A stretch of 64,000 nucleotides of DNA from Zymoseptoria tritici IPO323 (Eukaryota > Ascomycota > Dothideomycetes > Mycosphaerellales > Mycosphaerellaceae). Position numbers and translations under genes: made by a program. Under the pieces are notes generated by a model. That model searched no databases. It saw only the letters and a list, made by a program, of their open reading frames with translations, and was not told the DNA's origin. Positions 54,597 to 64,000 of the stretch are shown one piece after another. The stretch covers positions 4,154,001 to 4,218,000 of the forward strand of contig NC_018218.1 of NCBI RefSeq assembly GCF_000219625.1, read 5' to 3'. Each line of letters starts with the position of its first letter. Position 1 is the first letter of the stretch.

Positions 54597-55907
54597 ATGT
54601 CGTCCTCATCGCAAGCCCCGGAGTCATGGATATCGGCGTTCTGCTCACTAGTTGGCCACGAGTATTTTGCGGAGGTGTCGGAAGATTTCATTGAGGATGA
54701 CTTCAATTTGACGGGCCTGCAGAGCCAGGTGCCGATGTATAAAGAGGCGTTGGAAATGATACTCGATGTGGAGCCGGAAGACGCCAGCGATGAGGAGGAA
54801 GAAGAAGAAGAGGATGACGACGAGGATGAAGACGAGATGCATGATGGTATTGATGGACTCGGCAGAGGGAGCTATCGAAGAGCAGCAGACGCGGCCGCAG
54901 CTGCGGCAGAAAGAAGACATCTGCGCATGGCCAGCGACTTGAGCATGATTGAGAGCTCCGCAGAGATGCTCTACGGTCTCATACATCAACGCTTCATCAC
55001 GAGTCGGCCGGGCATACAGCAGATGGCAGAGAAGTACGAGCTCGGCCACTTCGGCCACTGTCCGCGCGTACATTGCCATGGCGCGAAAGTACTACCGGTG
55101 GGCTGCTCAGATATTCCCGGACAGGAGACAGTCAAGCTGTTCTGTCCGAGCTGTCTGGATGTCTACAGTCCGCCAAACAGCCGCTTCCAAACTGTGGACG
55201 GAGCCTTCTTCGGGACCACATTCGGCTGTCTGTTCTTCATGACCTTTCCCGAACTCGACGTCGGCGGCCAAAAGCCTCCATCGTCTCTTGACGCCTCCGC
55301 ATCTCCTCTGCCGGGCAGTTCGGACAAGAACGGCCGATCCTCGCTTTCCTCATCCCTAACATCACAACAGCCTGGCGTCCCACCACCTCCTCTGGAAGCA
55401 CAACCGCTCCCTAAACAGCCCGACTCGATCAACGGCGTGACACCCAAGAACCTCGCACCCGGACTTGGCCTAGGTAGCATCTACGAACCACGAATCTACG
55501 GCTTTCGCGTCAGCGAGATCGCCAAGACGGGTCCTCGCATGAAGTGGTTGCGCAGCCGTCCTCGGGATGTCAACGAACTCGACGAATGCAGATTATGGGC
55601 GCACAATCAGGAGGTGTTACAGCAGTTCGCTGCAGCGAATGCAGCGGGAGCGGACGTCGCGGACTCGGAGATGGCGGACGAGGTGGAGGAGGGTGAGGGG
55701 GAAGTGGACGATCAAGACATGGACGCTGAGTCGGGTCAAGTACGGAGTAACGGCAACGGGAACATCAAAGAGGTCACACAGCGAAAGAAGCCGGGTGGCG
55801 CCTCGACGAGGAGAAAGGGCACGGGTCATCCAGATATTACCGCTGGCGCTGGGTTGGCGAATGGTGATGGTGCGAGGGCAGTTCGGGTGGGAGATGGAGC
55901 TTCATAA
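54597..55907 (+). CDS. CKB1: Casein kinase II regulatory (beta) subunit
   Basis: Regulatory subunit that dimerises through a zinc site and assembles the CK2 tetramer. A single exon encodes 436 residues. The N-terminus SWISAFCSLVGHEYFAEV is near-universal for the family. It then has an acidic insert (DEEEEEEEDDDEDEDE) longer than in animals. The zinc site has four Cys, in CPRVHC, and LFCPSC about 30 residues later. RFQTVDGAFFGTTFGCLFF follows. The C-terminal 200 residues are Pro/Ser-rich, then YEPRIYGFRVSEIAKTGPRMKWL, then an acidic/basic tail. It is much longer than the ~215-residue animal subunit, which is typical of fungal CKB1. Confidence 0.95.
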   Translation: MSSSSQAPESWISAFCSLVGHEYFAEVSEDFIEDDFNLTGLQSQVPMYKEALEMILDVEPEDASDEEEEEEEDDDEDEDEMHDGIDGLGRGSYRRAADAAAAAAERRHLRMASDLSMIESSAEMLYGLIHQRFITSRPGIQQMAEKYELGHFGHCPRVHCHGAKVLPVGCSDIPGQETVKLFCPSCLDVYSPPNSRFQTVDGAFFGTTFGCLFFMTFPELDVGGQKPPSSLDASASPLPGSSDKNGRSSLSSSLTSQQPGVPPPPLEAQPLPKQPDSINGVTPKNLAPGLGLGSIYEPRIYGFRVSEIAKTGPRMKWLRSRPRDVNELDECRLWAHNQEVLQQFAAANAAGADVADSEMADEVEEGEGEVDDQDMDAESGQVRSNGNGNIKEVTQRKKPGGASTRRKGTGHPDITAGAGLANGDGARAVRVGDGAS

Positions 55908-56211
55908 TTCTGCGGCAAGTTGCAAGCGTTGTAAACAGGTCTTCTACGCTATTCATTCAACTGTGTGCGACGGCATGCGACCAGCCCTCTCCGCCCCGTC
56001 TTTCAGGCTCAGGGTTTCGCTCTACCAGCAACCAGCGTTTGGAAGAATCCCCGCTATACGTTCCGCATCGCACCCTGCCACGACTCGGACCTGTGCTTCA
56101 CACCTGTATGCATGTCTATCGCACTATGGTCGGGGTGGCTCTTGAGGTGATGGAGACTGAAAAACAACGAGTAGTTCTTCCCACAGTCTGCCGCTCTCTG
56201 TCTGCGTGGCC
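55908..56211. other. Convergent 3' intergenic region
   Basis: These 304 bp separate the stops of CKB1 (plus) and the BTB gene (minus). Nothing recognisable. Confidence 0.4.
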
Positions 56212-57324
56212 TCACGTTGCGTGACTACAATACCGGACCCAAGGCATATCGCTATCATCAATCCTCACTTCCATGTGGAAACTGACTTGCGACTTCTTGA
56301 TGATTTCCGTGGCATCCATGGCGAGCTCATGGAATCTCTGCCTCATGGTGTCGTAACTGACGTCTGGGCGGAACGTATGGAGAATGGTCGTGAACGAGGT
56401 GCGATTCCATGGTAGAACATCGCCTTTGGCCAGACTTGAGATGTTCTGGTGCAAGTCGTAGTATCTGGGTCCCATCGCCGACCCCTTCTGGGCAGCCACT
56501 TGCTCTCGCAACCACTGATCGAACACTCTTTCAGCCAGCCTTGGTCGATGATCGCCGGGGTATGGCTTGTTCAGCATCTGTGATATTGTCGTCTCGCAAG
56601 CTCGCAGCTGCTCAGAGCGCACAGAACGTGTCCGGAGGACGAGGTTGATCACGTTGAGCTCAGAGAGCCTAGGGCGTTGTGTGGCAAAAACGACACGGTC
56701 GCTTTCAGTGACTGCTATCGCTGCGATTTCGAAGACGGCGTGCGATCTGAGTGCCAGGGCGATCTCGAAGAGTATCCCACAGTCGAACTCCAGGACGGAG
56801 TGTACATGCTTGTGGAGGCTCATGTACATTTCAATATGTCCGCGCACGATGTGGCTGGCGCCATAGGCGTTGGACACCTCAGCCAAGAGTCGAATCTGTT
56901 CCAGAGACTCGATGAAAGGCGAAGTTCTGAAGTCGTGCATATCGAAATAGAGTGCATTGAATAGCATGCGATGCGCCTCGATGTAGCTGAGACGCCGTGC
57001 GCTGAGCCGTTGTTCCTCTTCAGATGCAACGTGTGAGACGTGATGGTCTGACCTTACGTGAAGCTCCGTGCTCTCATCAGTCGTGTCATTGCCGAGTCTG
57101 CTCAAGAGTCCGATGGCGCTTCCTTTCTCGAAGCGTAGCTCGTAGACACGAAAGGGTGGATTGGCCAACCCATTCTGTGCGTTCCAGCGGCGACCGAGAC
57201 TCGCGTTGAACCATCTTGAGTGAAGGATGAGAGCATGACTGTGAAGAGCGAGTATGTCGCGCGGGCTGCTGCTCAGCCGAACCTCAATGTCGCCGTCTTC
57301 AAAGCGAGGGGGAGTGTTGGTCAT
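56212..57324 (-). CDS. BTB/POZ domain protein of unknown function
   Basis: A single exon encodes 370 residues from the ATG at 57324 (MTNTPPRFEDGDIEVRL). A BTB-like start covers about residues 8-130: EDGDIEVRLSS, LALHSHALILHSRWFNASL, and after an insertion AHRMLFNALYFDMHDFR. The rest is helical with no second domain that I recognise. Proteins of this plan are numerous in Pezizomycotina and have no known role. The longer frame reaching 57564 reads into leader sequence and is not used. It lies head-to-tail upstream of the uS19 gene, 455 bp apart. Confidence 0.75.
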   Translation of the reverse strand: MTNTPPRFEDGDIEVRLSSSPRDILALHSHALILHSRWFNASLGRRWNAQNGLANPPFRVYELRFEKGSAIGLLSRLGNDTTDESTELHVRSDHHVSHVASEEEQRLSARRLSYIEAHRMLFNALYFDMHDFRTSPFIESLEQIRLLAEVSNAYGASHIVRGHIEMYMSLHKHVHSVLEFDCGILFEIALALRSHAVFEIAAIAVTESDRVVFATQRPRLSELNVINLVLRTRSVRSEQLRACETTISQMLNKPYPGDHRPRLAERVFDQWLREQVAAQKGSAMGPRYYDLHQNISSLAKGDVLPWNRTSFTTILHTFRPDVSYDTMRQRFHELAMDATEIIKKSQVSFHMEVRIDDSDMPWVRYCSHAT

Positions 57325-57779
57325 GTTTCTAGGAGCTGAGAGATTGCTTCTTTGCGGAAGAGTGCGTTGACGAGAAAAGGAAGCGAAAGGAAGACGGGAC
57401 CAGCATTGAAAGGGAAGCCCGACCACGTTTTGTGCTGGTGCCGTGCGCTGCGACGCTCCAGGAAAAAGTTTGCTGAATCCCTCGCGAACGTTGATTTGCG
57501 AATACAGGTGAATATTCATGAATGTCCGATTGCCGTACATGGCGGGCTTCATTAGCAGCGTCAACAGAGCACTCTCAAATCAGTAGCAGACTAGGCGATA
57601 GACGGAACGGTAGCTCACGACAAACGAACGTAAGGAATTCGGGCGCGAAGTGTGCCGTGAAGTGTTTCGTGAAAGTTTTGATTCATTGCTTGACTATCAT
57701 GTCATGCATGCAGTCACAGCTTCTCCGAGCCATGAACGATGCTGTACCCAAACTCCACTCGGAACACCCAAACCCAAAT
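57325..57779. promoter_or_regulatory. Intergenic region: BTB gene promoter and uS19 3' end
   Basis: These 455 bp lie between two minus-strand genes. No coding sequence or clear motif was found. Confidence 0.4.
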
Positions 57780-58531
57780 CTACTTCAACGGGATGAAACG
57801 CGAAGAGTGGGTAGCACCGATACCGGGTCTACCGTGCTTGACTGGCTTGCTGTTGTATGTGTTAGACCTTTAATCTGCACGAGATGATCCTGGGGGGACG
57901 TACTAAGAGATGGAGAACTCGGCGAGGTAATGTCCAACCATCTCGGGCTTGATCTCGACCTGGTTGAATTCCTTGCCGGAGTAGACACCGACGACGGAAC
58001 CGATCATCTCTGGGACGATGATCATGTCACGGAGGTGAGTCTTGACGAGGTCGGGCTTCTCGTTGGGCTTGGCCTCCTGCTTGGCCTTGCGGAGCTTCTT
58101 GATCAGGCCCATGGGCTTGCGCTTGAGGCCGCGGTTGAACCGACGGCGGGCGCGAGCGTGGACGACATCGCGGAGCTGCTCGGAGGAGAGGTCCAAGAGC
58201 CTGATGCAGCATGTCAGCGGTGCTTTCATTCGACAGTATTGTCCATGCATGTATCCCACTCACTCGTCCAGGTCGATACCGCGGTACGAAAACTTGCGGA
58301 ACGCTCTCTTTCTCTTGAGCTCTGTTGAGACAATTGTGTCAGCCGATATCCTATCTTCCTGCGCCCCTTTGTGGCCTGTCCACAGGGTTTCATCCGATGG
58401 CGATGTCCGCGAAGGGGCGCTCGATTGTGGGTGTGCGCATACCGGCGGCCTCCTCAGCGTTCTGTGACAATGTCAGCGGGTGGAAGGATAATGCCCAGAA
58501 GAATCGAACTCACGTATTCGTCGTCAGCCAT
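57780..58531 (-). CDS. RPS15: 40S ribosomal protein uS19 (S15)
   Basis: Small-subunit head protein near the decoding centre. Five exons: 58531-58514, 58461-58443, 58321-58264, 58200-57904 and 57849-57780; 153 residues, the normal length. The pieces read [20 protein letters not shown]..., [21 protein letters not shown], then [46 protein letters not shown] and finally [14 protein letters not shown]. Four introns of 52-121 bp were placed by frame continuity and consensus sites; exons 1 and 2 are only 18 and 19 bp. Intron 4 splits the Tyr of SISY; unspliced reading would end in a false stop. High intron density is usual for fungal ribosomal genes. Confidence 0.96.
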
Positions 58532-59191
58532 GATTGCGATGTGTAGACTGGTGTCGTTGATCGATTTGTCGCTGACTTTGTGAAAGCGAGGTTCAGATTT
58601 GCAGATGTGGGATGAGCGTCGCCAAGATGGTCTAACTGAATTGGACTTTTCGATGATGCCTCAGGCTGAAATATAAATGGGGCTGATTATCGCGAGGATC
58701 GATCAACATGCATGCTGCCCTCTTCTCGAGGAGATGTGTGGAAAGGCACTTGATCTTCGAGCAAAGTGGTCAAAACACGCGGCATTTCGTAACGGAACGT
58801 AAAAGTAGTGTCACATCGTTCGGAGAAAGGATTCTGAACCTGTTACTTGCATACCTCTACCATGATCTGTTCGGATGAGAAGCCTGCACGTGCCACAGAG
58901 TTGTTCTTACAGCAGACCCGTACAGCTCACAGGGCTGATTGGTGTAGGTGAAGGGTTCATCTGTGGCATGTTCACCTCCGCTGAAAAAATACGATTGGAG
59001 ATGGCAGGCAACGTGATGGTGACAAGCTCAGGAAGAGCAGGTTTCAATTCGAGCATAGTGTCTGCAGTTCCTTCCCACAGCAAATAGTGTTCCCATTGCC
59101 TTTGATCCGGATCGTCCACCCTCCACTCAATTGTTTTCCTGCTTTGAACCTCCCTTCACCCCAGCGTCTCCTCATCGTGAGCGCGATACGC
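58532..59191. promoter_or_regulatory. Intergenic region: uS19 promoter and P2 3' end
   Basis: These 660 bp lie between two minus-strand ribosomal protein genes. An AT-rich ATATAAAT near 58670 lies about 140 bp upstream of the uS19 start; its read on the transcribed strand (ATTTATAT) is only a weak TATA candidate. No gene is supported. Confidence 0.4.
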
Positions 59192-59581
59192 TTAGTCGAA
59201 GAGACCGAAGCCCATGTCCTCGTCAGACTCCTCCTTCTCCTCCTCCTTAGCGGCCTCTGGAGCAGCCTCAGTGGCAGCGGCACCACCGGCAGCGGCGCCA
59301 CCAGCAGCTGGTGCAGCAGCACCACCAGATGGGACGGATGCGAGCTTGGCAGAGCCCTCGGTGATGAGCTGTGTAAAATGTCAGAAATGTTCCAAGGATG
59401 TTCAAGTCCAGATCTTCCATACCTCGTTGATGTCCTTGCCCTCAAGCTCAGAAAGGAGCTGAGTGAGGCGCTCTTCGTCAGCCTCGATACCGACAGCGCT
59501 GAGAACGCCCTTGATGTCCTCCGCCGAAGGAGAGGTGTTGCCGCCCAGGCCGAGGAGAAGGTATGCCGCGAGGTGCTTCAT
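59192..59581 (-). CDS. RPP2: 60S acidic ribosomal protein P2
   Basis: Stalk protein that recruits elongation factors to the 60S subunit. Exons 59581-59423 and 59368-59192; 111 residues. The start [18 protein letters not shown] and [17 protein letters not shown] identify P2 rather than P1. An Ala/Gly-rich hinge leads to the conserved acidic tail [12 protein letters not shown] at the stop. A 54-bp intron (GTATGG...ACACAG) joins GKDINE to LITEGSAKL in frame. It shares a 514-bp divergent promoter region with the SPT2-like gene. Confidence 0.96.
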
Positions 59582-60095
59582 TTTGAAGGTTGCTGCGGAG
59601 TTGTGTCAGATTGTGCGAGGCAGGCGCGTTCGGTGATGGCACTCACTGTGTGTGTTGTTGGTGAGGGAACGAGAGAATCAATCGATTTAAGCGCTGGGAT
59701 TGAGCGCAGACTGAAGCTTCGCGTTCTGTAAGTAGACTTCGGGTTCTGTAAGTTTGTCGTGCAGAAGTTCGAGAACGCCAAATTGCTGTTTAGAGATGTT
59801 CGAAAATCGAGAATGCCAAGATATCGTTCTCGTCGAGGCCTCAGGCCACAGCTCTAAAGCCGCTAGCACGATTCCGTTTGTCTGAAGACGGCCGATAAAG
59901 TGCTCGTGAATGACACCTCACTTCGCCTCACTTCACTCCCAGGCCCGTCGCATCTTTCCTGTTCCATTCATTCCCACGACAGACTTTACAGTCTGTTTGG
60001 TTCTGGATATGATACACCGCACGCCGATCACGATCCCTCGATAACATTGCTTGTCCACCGAGGGAACCTTTGACCAGCCCGTCGCACATTTCACC
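59582..60095. promoter_or_regulatory. Divergent promoter, RPP2 / SPT2-like gene
   Basis: These 514 bp lie between two divergent start codons. The direct word TTC(T/G)GTAAGT occurs at 59727 and 59744. No convincing TATA box was found. Confidence 0.4.
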
Positions 60096-61224
60096 ATGAC
60101 GGTAAGGAAACGCTTGCTCTCGCGCGAGCAGGGCTGACAAGCTCCAGTCATTCACATCACTGCTCTCTTCCATCGGCGGAGGAGCTCAGGCACCCCAGCC
60201 GAAGCCCTCGAACTCATCAAAACCGACATCAGGAAACCCAGCGGCCGTGCCATCACCGACTATATCAACCGCAGCGCGCCCTTCGACTAGCAACATGGCC
60301 GCAGGGGTCAAGCGCAAACCGACGGACTACACATCAACACCGCAAGCGAAAGTCGTCAAGACGGAGATGAAGGTTCCAATTCGCCCAACGGCACAGAACT
60401 CGACTAGCACTGTCACGAAGACTGCAACGCCTGCCACCGGGACTCCGACGACATACAAGGGTACAGCTCGACCGTCTGGCGTGGCGAGCGCGGCTCAGCC
60501 TGTTGCGAAGGCGGTCGCTAGGCCTGGACCTGGGACTGCTGCGCCGACAGCACAAGCTACAGCTGCAGCTGCAGCACCTGCGAAGCGAGGATTTGCATCC
60601 ATCATGGAGAAGGCCAAGGCTGCTCAGGAGGCGGCGAAAGCTGCTGGTCATAGCACGATCAAGCACAAGCCGGTGGAGAAACTGAGCAGGAGGCAGCGTG
60701 AAAAGGCGCAGGCGGCTGCTGCTGCAAATCCAAAGGCGGCAACGCCCTTGAAGGGCGCAAAGTCAGGGGTTCTGGCCGATCGAAGCAGAAGTGGTACACC
60801 TGGCGATGGCAAGGGGAATGGTCTTCAAAGAAAGGCACCGGATGTCGGCTACCAAGGGACTATGAAGAAAGCTGCGCCTGAGGTGGCCTACAAGGGAACA
60901 ATGCGCAATTCTGCTCCTGGAGCTGCTTCCGCAAAGCCTGCTGTGAAGAAGGGCATGGCGCAGGACAAGTATGGTGGATATGCAGACTGGGACGATCTCG
61001 ACGAGGCCGAAGACGAAGAAGAGGACTATGAGTCCGATGCTTCATCGGTCATGGAGGCCGGTTTAGACGACCTTGACGAGGAGGAAGCGCGTGCTTTGCG
61101 AGTGGCGAGAAAGGAAGACCAGGAGGCTCTTGAGGAGGAGGAGCGTCTTAGACGTGAGAAGCTGGAACGCAAGAGGAAACTCCTTGCTCTCAGTCAGGAC
61201 GCGGCCTCCAGGCGACGATACTAG
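60096..61224 (+). CDS. SPT2: SPT2-like chromatin protein
   Basis: HMG-like histone H3-H4 binding protein involved in transcription elongation and chromatin recycling (family knowledge). Exon 1 is only six bases (60096-60101, Met-Thr). A 46-bp intron (GTAAGG...GCTGAC...CTCCAG) leads to exon 2, 60148-61224; 360 residues. The joined start MTSFTSLLSSIGGG matches the expected SPT2 opening, whereas other in-frame ATGs begin 47 residues later (MAAGVKRKPTD). The middle is Lys/Ala/Pro-rich and disordered, with two YxGTM repeats. The C-terminal SPT2 domain contains DWDDLDEAEDEEEDYESDAS, SVMEAGLDDLDEEE and a basic helix (RREKLERKRKLLAL). Confidence 0.85.
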
Positions 61225-61778
61225 GCCGGCTGATTGGCCACAGATGCGTGAGTCCACGGTAGACTTTGGAGTTCTAGGGCCGCTGAAACACTTGACGGAC
61301 GACTGGTCCGAAGCATTGCATTGCTGGTTTTGTCATTTTAGCGGGTGGTGTTGGCGGAGCTGTTTGTGTCTGGGAATTACTTGACTTGGTGAAGAACAGG
61401 CTTGTTGAGTAATTGAATGCGATGCTCTTCATGGCGCCTCATGAGATGTCTGCTTAATCCATATACACAACACAAGTCCAGCTGAGGTATCCCTCTACTT
61501 TTCTTGTCCCGGAAAGCAGCCACGCAGAAGTCGTCGCATGAGACGAACAGTTCATTTCGGGTATCTCGTGGTCTATGCAATCACAATGCAGTTCGTTGTC
61601 AGAACTTTCTTCCCCATTATCCAAAACGCCTCGCTGTAAAACTTGTCATGTCACTTTCCCGCTCCACGTGCGATGTACTACTCATCAGGTTTTCTCCACG
61701 ATGTTCCACCGTACTGGGCCCTGCCGGCGTTCGTGCCCTCTGGCAGCCATGCTAGAGCATTGCCAGCCTCTCACTTAC
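61225..61778. other. Convergent 3' intergenic region
   Basis: These 554 bp lie between the stops of the SPT2-like gene and RPB7. No coding or structured element was recognised. Confidence 0.4.
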
Positions 61779-62418
61779 TCAACAGCCCCAATCACTGTAA
61801 CAATGGTCTTCATAATAGTTAGCACAGGTCCGTCGACGTGTCTCGAGTCACACTTACCCAAGGTAATCCTCGCGAATGCTGCCGATGGCATACATGCTGC
61901 CCATCTCTCCACGAATACCCTTGATCCGCAGGCGCACTTGTGTGCCTCTCTCCACGCTCTGGTCTTGGTTGTCCGTAAACGCCGGCGTCGAGCCCTCCAT
62001 GGTGTACTTTAGAGTACTGGGAATCATCTTCACCCATATTGTCAGCCTCCCATCCAACACCTCACCCAGCTCTTCATCCCACACTCACCGCTTTGCTCAC
62101 AAACACGCTCAATGCGCCCACGTCCACGAAGAAGCCATTGTTCACCACACTGCTGACCAATCCATCCACCACCTCCCCACGAAAAGGCCTCCAAACAATC
62201 GCGCGGTAGTGCAAGTGGTAGACCGCCATCCCAGTGCCCGGCTGCAGCTTGGGCTCGCTAATATCCTCCACATCCACGATCCGAATCACCATGAGTGTTC
62301 CCTCGATTGTCCCTTCGATATCTGCGCGCAGTCTGTCCAGCACGATTTTCTCCGCATCGCTGTTGAAGTAGGAAGGGTGGATCGTCACCTCGCGGTCCAT
62401 ATTCTTGACGAAGAACAT
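61779..62418 (-). CDS. RPB7: RNA polymerase II subunit Rpb7
   Basis: Forms the Rpb4/7 stalk of RNA polymerase II. Exons 62418-62089, 62027-61858 and 61794-61779; 171 residues, the same length as the yeast protein. The N-terminal RNP-like domain begins MFFVKNMDREVTIHPSYF. The S1/OB domain includes YRAIVWRPFRGEVVDG and NNGFFVDVGALSVFVSK. After a 61-bp intron come MIPSTLKYTM and MYAIGSIREDYLG. The last 16-base exon (GDWGC-stop) depends on a 63-bp intron with GTAAGT, GCTAAC and TTACAG. Reading through the donor instead gives a stop immediately after Gly, so the final five residues are the least certain. The longer frame to 62784 upstream is leader sequence. Confidence 0.93.
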
Positions 62419-63077
62419 GCTGGGCAAGTGGATACGCGAGGTGGTGTCTACGATGTGCGTTGTGGGTCGCTCGTGGCAGTGGTGTTGTTCCGGTGAAGGC
62501 TCGTGCGATGAGGGTTGAATGTCGTTTGCGACTGGAGGCCGCACGAAGTGAAAAGCGCTGAAGGATAGTTTCGTGTCAGTGGGCGCGAGTAAGGAGCGAC
62601 TGTTCGATGGAGAGGACGGGCTGAGCTGAAATATGTCGACAGGTACGGCAGGGCTGGCGACGCGGAGTTGTGACTCTGAGATGCATGTGAGGTCCGCAAG
62701 CTTCTTTGTCGCTGAACCGCCGCGCTTGGCGGGGCGCTTTGGGATTCGTCTAGCACGTGTTTTCAACCACTCACTTCCAACCACTCACTTCCATCAACGC
62801 GACGTACTCTCCTCATAATGGACGCCGTGCGACTGCTCGACACAGGACGCGATGCCTTGCTAGGCGTGCGCAGGCCGCTGACGCCGTCTTGAAAAGATCT
62901 GCTGCCGCGATAGTTCTACTTGGCAATGCACCTTGAGCCGGTCCACATGGTACAATTGGATATACATGCTCATCACAAGACTGTCCTAAGATACATGTGG
63001 TGGGATCGAATGCACGCGCTCGCAGCTCTCCTCTGGTCCGACACTGCACCAGATGTGGCTTATGAAGATCCCTAAGC
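62419..63077. promoter_or_regulatory. Intergenic region: RPB7 promoter and rhodopsin-type gene 3' end
   Basis: These 659 bp lie between two minus-strand genes. The first 366 bp stay open in the RPB7 frame but read as Ser/Pro/His-rich sequence before the canonical MFFVKN start, so I treat them as leader. No other gene was seen. Confidence 0.4.
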
Positions 63078-64000
63078 TCATGCACGCTGTTCTGGACCGG
63101 GCAGCATCGGCGCTTCATCATGCTGGACATCGTATGCGGTCTCACGATGAATGACCATATCATCTCCTGAGCTTTCACTGTCGTTGCTACTCCCAGAACG
63201 CCACGACGACACACATCCAAAGGGTTCGGAAGAGATGTTCGTCCGATATGCGATGCCTCTTTCAGGCCTCAACCTCAGAGGTGAGGCGTTCGATCGCCTG
63301 GATATTGGCGCCACTGGCGACACATGATCTTCTGGCGCTGGATCGCGTCTAGAGGGCGTAAGGCTTTGGCGTGTATTGCTCACAGTCGCCGCAGTCTTCT
63401 CATTCTTGCTCGTGTGGCCCGACGAGCCGGTGACATCGGACATTCCATAGGTGTCCTCGCCTTTACCTCTGGTGAAGCCCAGGCCGAATCCGGAATCGAA
63501 GGACTCCATGAAAGCTTTCAATGCTGATAGGGTGCTTGCCGCGAGAGCGTATGCGAGTTCAATCTCCAGCCAGATCGAAACCAGTGCACCATCAAGGCCA
63601 GGATCTGACTGGCGTTGCGGCAATTGAAGCGTGTAGTAATTTCGGGTCATGGAGAATGCCAGCGCACTGTGTGCAGTGGTCAGCGGCATGTCTCCGCGTC
63701 AATGTCACTCAACTTACGGCAATCGTATCCAGAATGCGACGGTTATCATGGCTTTCTTGCTTCTTGGCATCTGCAGATTCCAAACGAGTTGTATCGGCAG
63801 CGCCAGCAGACCAATCTCAGTAACGACGTCGAAGGCAGTCAAAATTTGCCATCGGATGTCCTGCATTGCCTTAGCGACCCAGGCGATGAAAGCGGAGCAG
63901 AGCGTTGTACTCACCAATGATGGGCATCTTCCAGCATTCTCCCGGAATGCCCAGTAGTATGACGAGGCTGGTCTCGCTGGACAGCCGGCCGTGGATATTA
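63078..64000 (-). CDS. Rhodopsin-domain integral membrane protein (Pth11-like), 5' part outside window
   Basis: Seven-helix fungal membrane protein of the Pth11/rhodopsin-fold group, putative receptor. Visible exons: 64000-63915 (open at the right edge), 63860-63718 and 63666-63078. The pieces read SYYWAFRENAGRCPSL, then DIRWQILTAFDVVTEIGLLALPIQLVW (a membrane helix), AMITVAFWIRLP, then ALAFSMTRNYYTLQLP, with ALVSIWLEIELAYALAAST as a later helix. The C-terminal ~150 residues are a Ser/Arg/Pro-rich cytoplasmic tail (RGKGEDTYGMSDVTG...). The introns, 54 bp (GTGAGT...ATGCAG) and 51 bp (GTAAGT...CACAG), keep frame. The ligand is unknown; such families are large and mostly uncharacterised. Confidence 0.85.

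Noticed and set aside
61795..61857. RPB7 ending directly at the second exon (EDYLG-stop)
   Set aside because: GTAAGT at the stop, a GCTAAC branch site and TTACAG acceptor favour a last 16-base exon giving 171 residues, equal to the yeast length; still the least certain join.
1..64000. tRNA, rRNA or CRISPR features
   Set aside because: I looked for B-box (GGTTCGANTCC-like) patterns, conserved rRNA words and regularly spaced direct repeats; none was convincing. The only tandem repeats are the short 33-34-bp units near 49.8 kb.

Overview
This window is nuclear DNA from a filamentous ascomycete. The introns are short (46-121 bp, GT...AG, CTAAC/CTGAC branch sites), the genes are those of Pezizomycotina (Cpc1-like bZIP, Zn2Cys6 factor, Pth11/rhodopsin-type membrane protein, BTB protein), and the transposons carry strong RIP-type mutation (C-to-T at CpA). 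The gene style suggests Dothideomycetes, possibly Mycosphaerellales, but this is inference. No bacterial, organellar, CRISPR or tRNA features were seen. Many start sites and exon joins below were worked out by reading the translated sequence across introns, so several genes differ from simple open reading frames.

Layout. 1-13 kb: an F-box protein (minus, running off the left edge), Abp1-type actin-binding protein (plus), an FHA/kinase/FHA protein (plus) and a D-aminopeptidase-like serine hydrolase (minus). 13.2-13.7 kb: a three-exon gene for a 68-residue cysteine-rich protein with a signal peptide, an effector candidate about 750 bp from a transposon nest. 14.387-25.102 kb: a PIF/Harbinger DNA transposon with 40-bp terminal inverted repeats and TTA target duplications. 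It is split by a complete Ty3/Gypsy chromovirus (15052-21851, ATACG duplication) and by a solo LTR of the same family (22746-23074, GTTAT duplication). All coding parts are riddled with TAG stops from RIP. The Gypsy element also carries an extra gene on the opposite strand between pol and the 3' LTR.

25.8-46.7 kb: secreted subtilisin-like protease (minus), a conserved protein of unknown function (plus), CYSTM protein (plus), TRAPP subunit Trs23/TRAPPC4 (minus), a tandem-UBC-domain protein (plus), TFIID subunit TAF1 (minus), an RGG-rich coiled-coil protein (plus) and RNA exonuclease Rex1 (minus). 46.7-50.2 kb: a Gcn4/Cpc1-like bZIP gene with upstream ORFs, flanked by degenerate minisatellite-like DNA. 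50.2-64 kb: prefoldin subunit 5, Zn2Cys6 factor, casein kinase II beta, BTB protein, ribosomal proteins uS19 and P2, SPT2-like chromatin protein, RNA polymerase II subunit Rpb7, and a rhodopsin-domain membrane protein cut by the right edge.

Most genes are single-copy housekeeping genes for transcription (TAF1, Rpb7, SPT2, bZIP, Zn2Cys6), translation (uS19, P2), RNA processing (Rex1), trafficking and actin (Trs23, Abp1), protein folding and turnover (prefoldin 5, F-box, UBC) and signalling (FHA kinase, CK2 beta). The accessory part is the transposon nest with its two flanking secreted-protein genes. I did not find a clearly new multi-gene system. The most unusual items are the hidden small secreted protein, the antisense gene inside the chromovirus, the alternative TAF1 C-terminus, and the bZIP reading frame without an early AUG.
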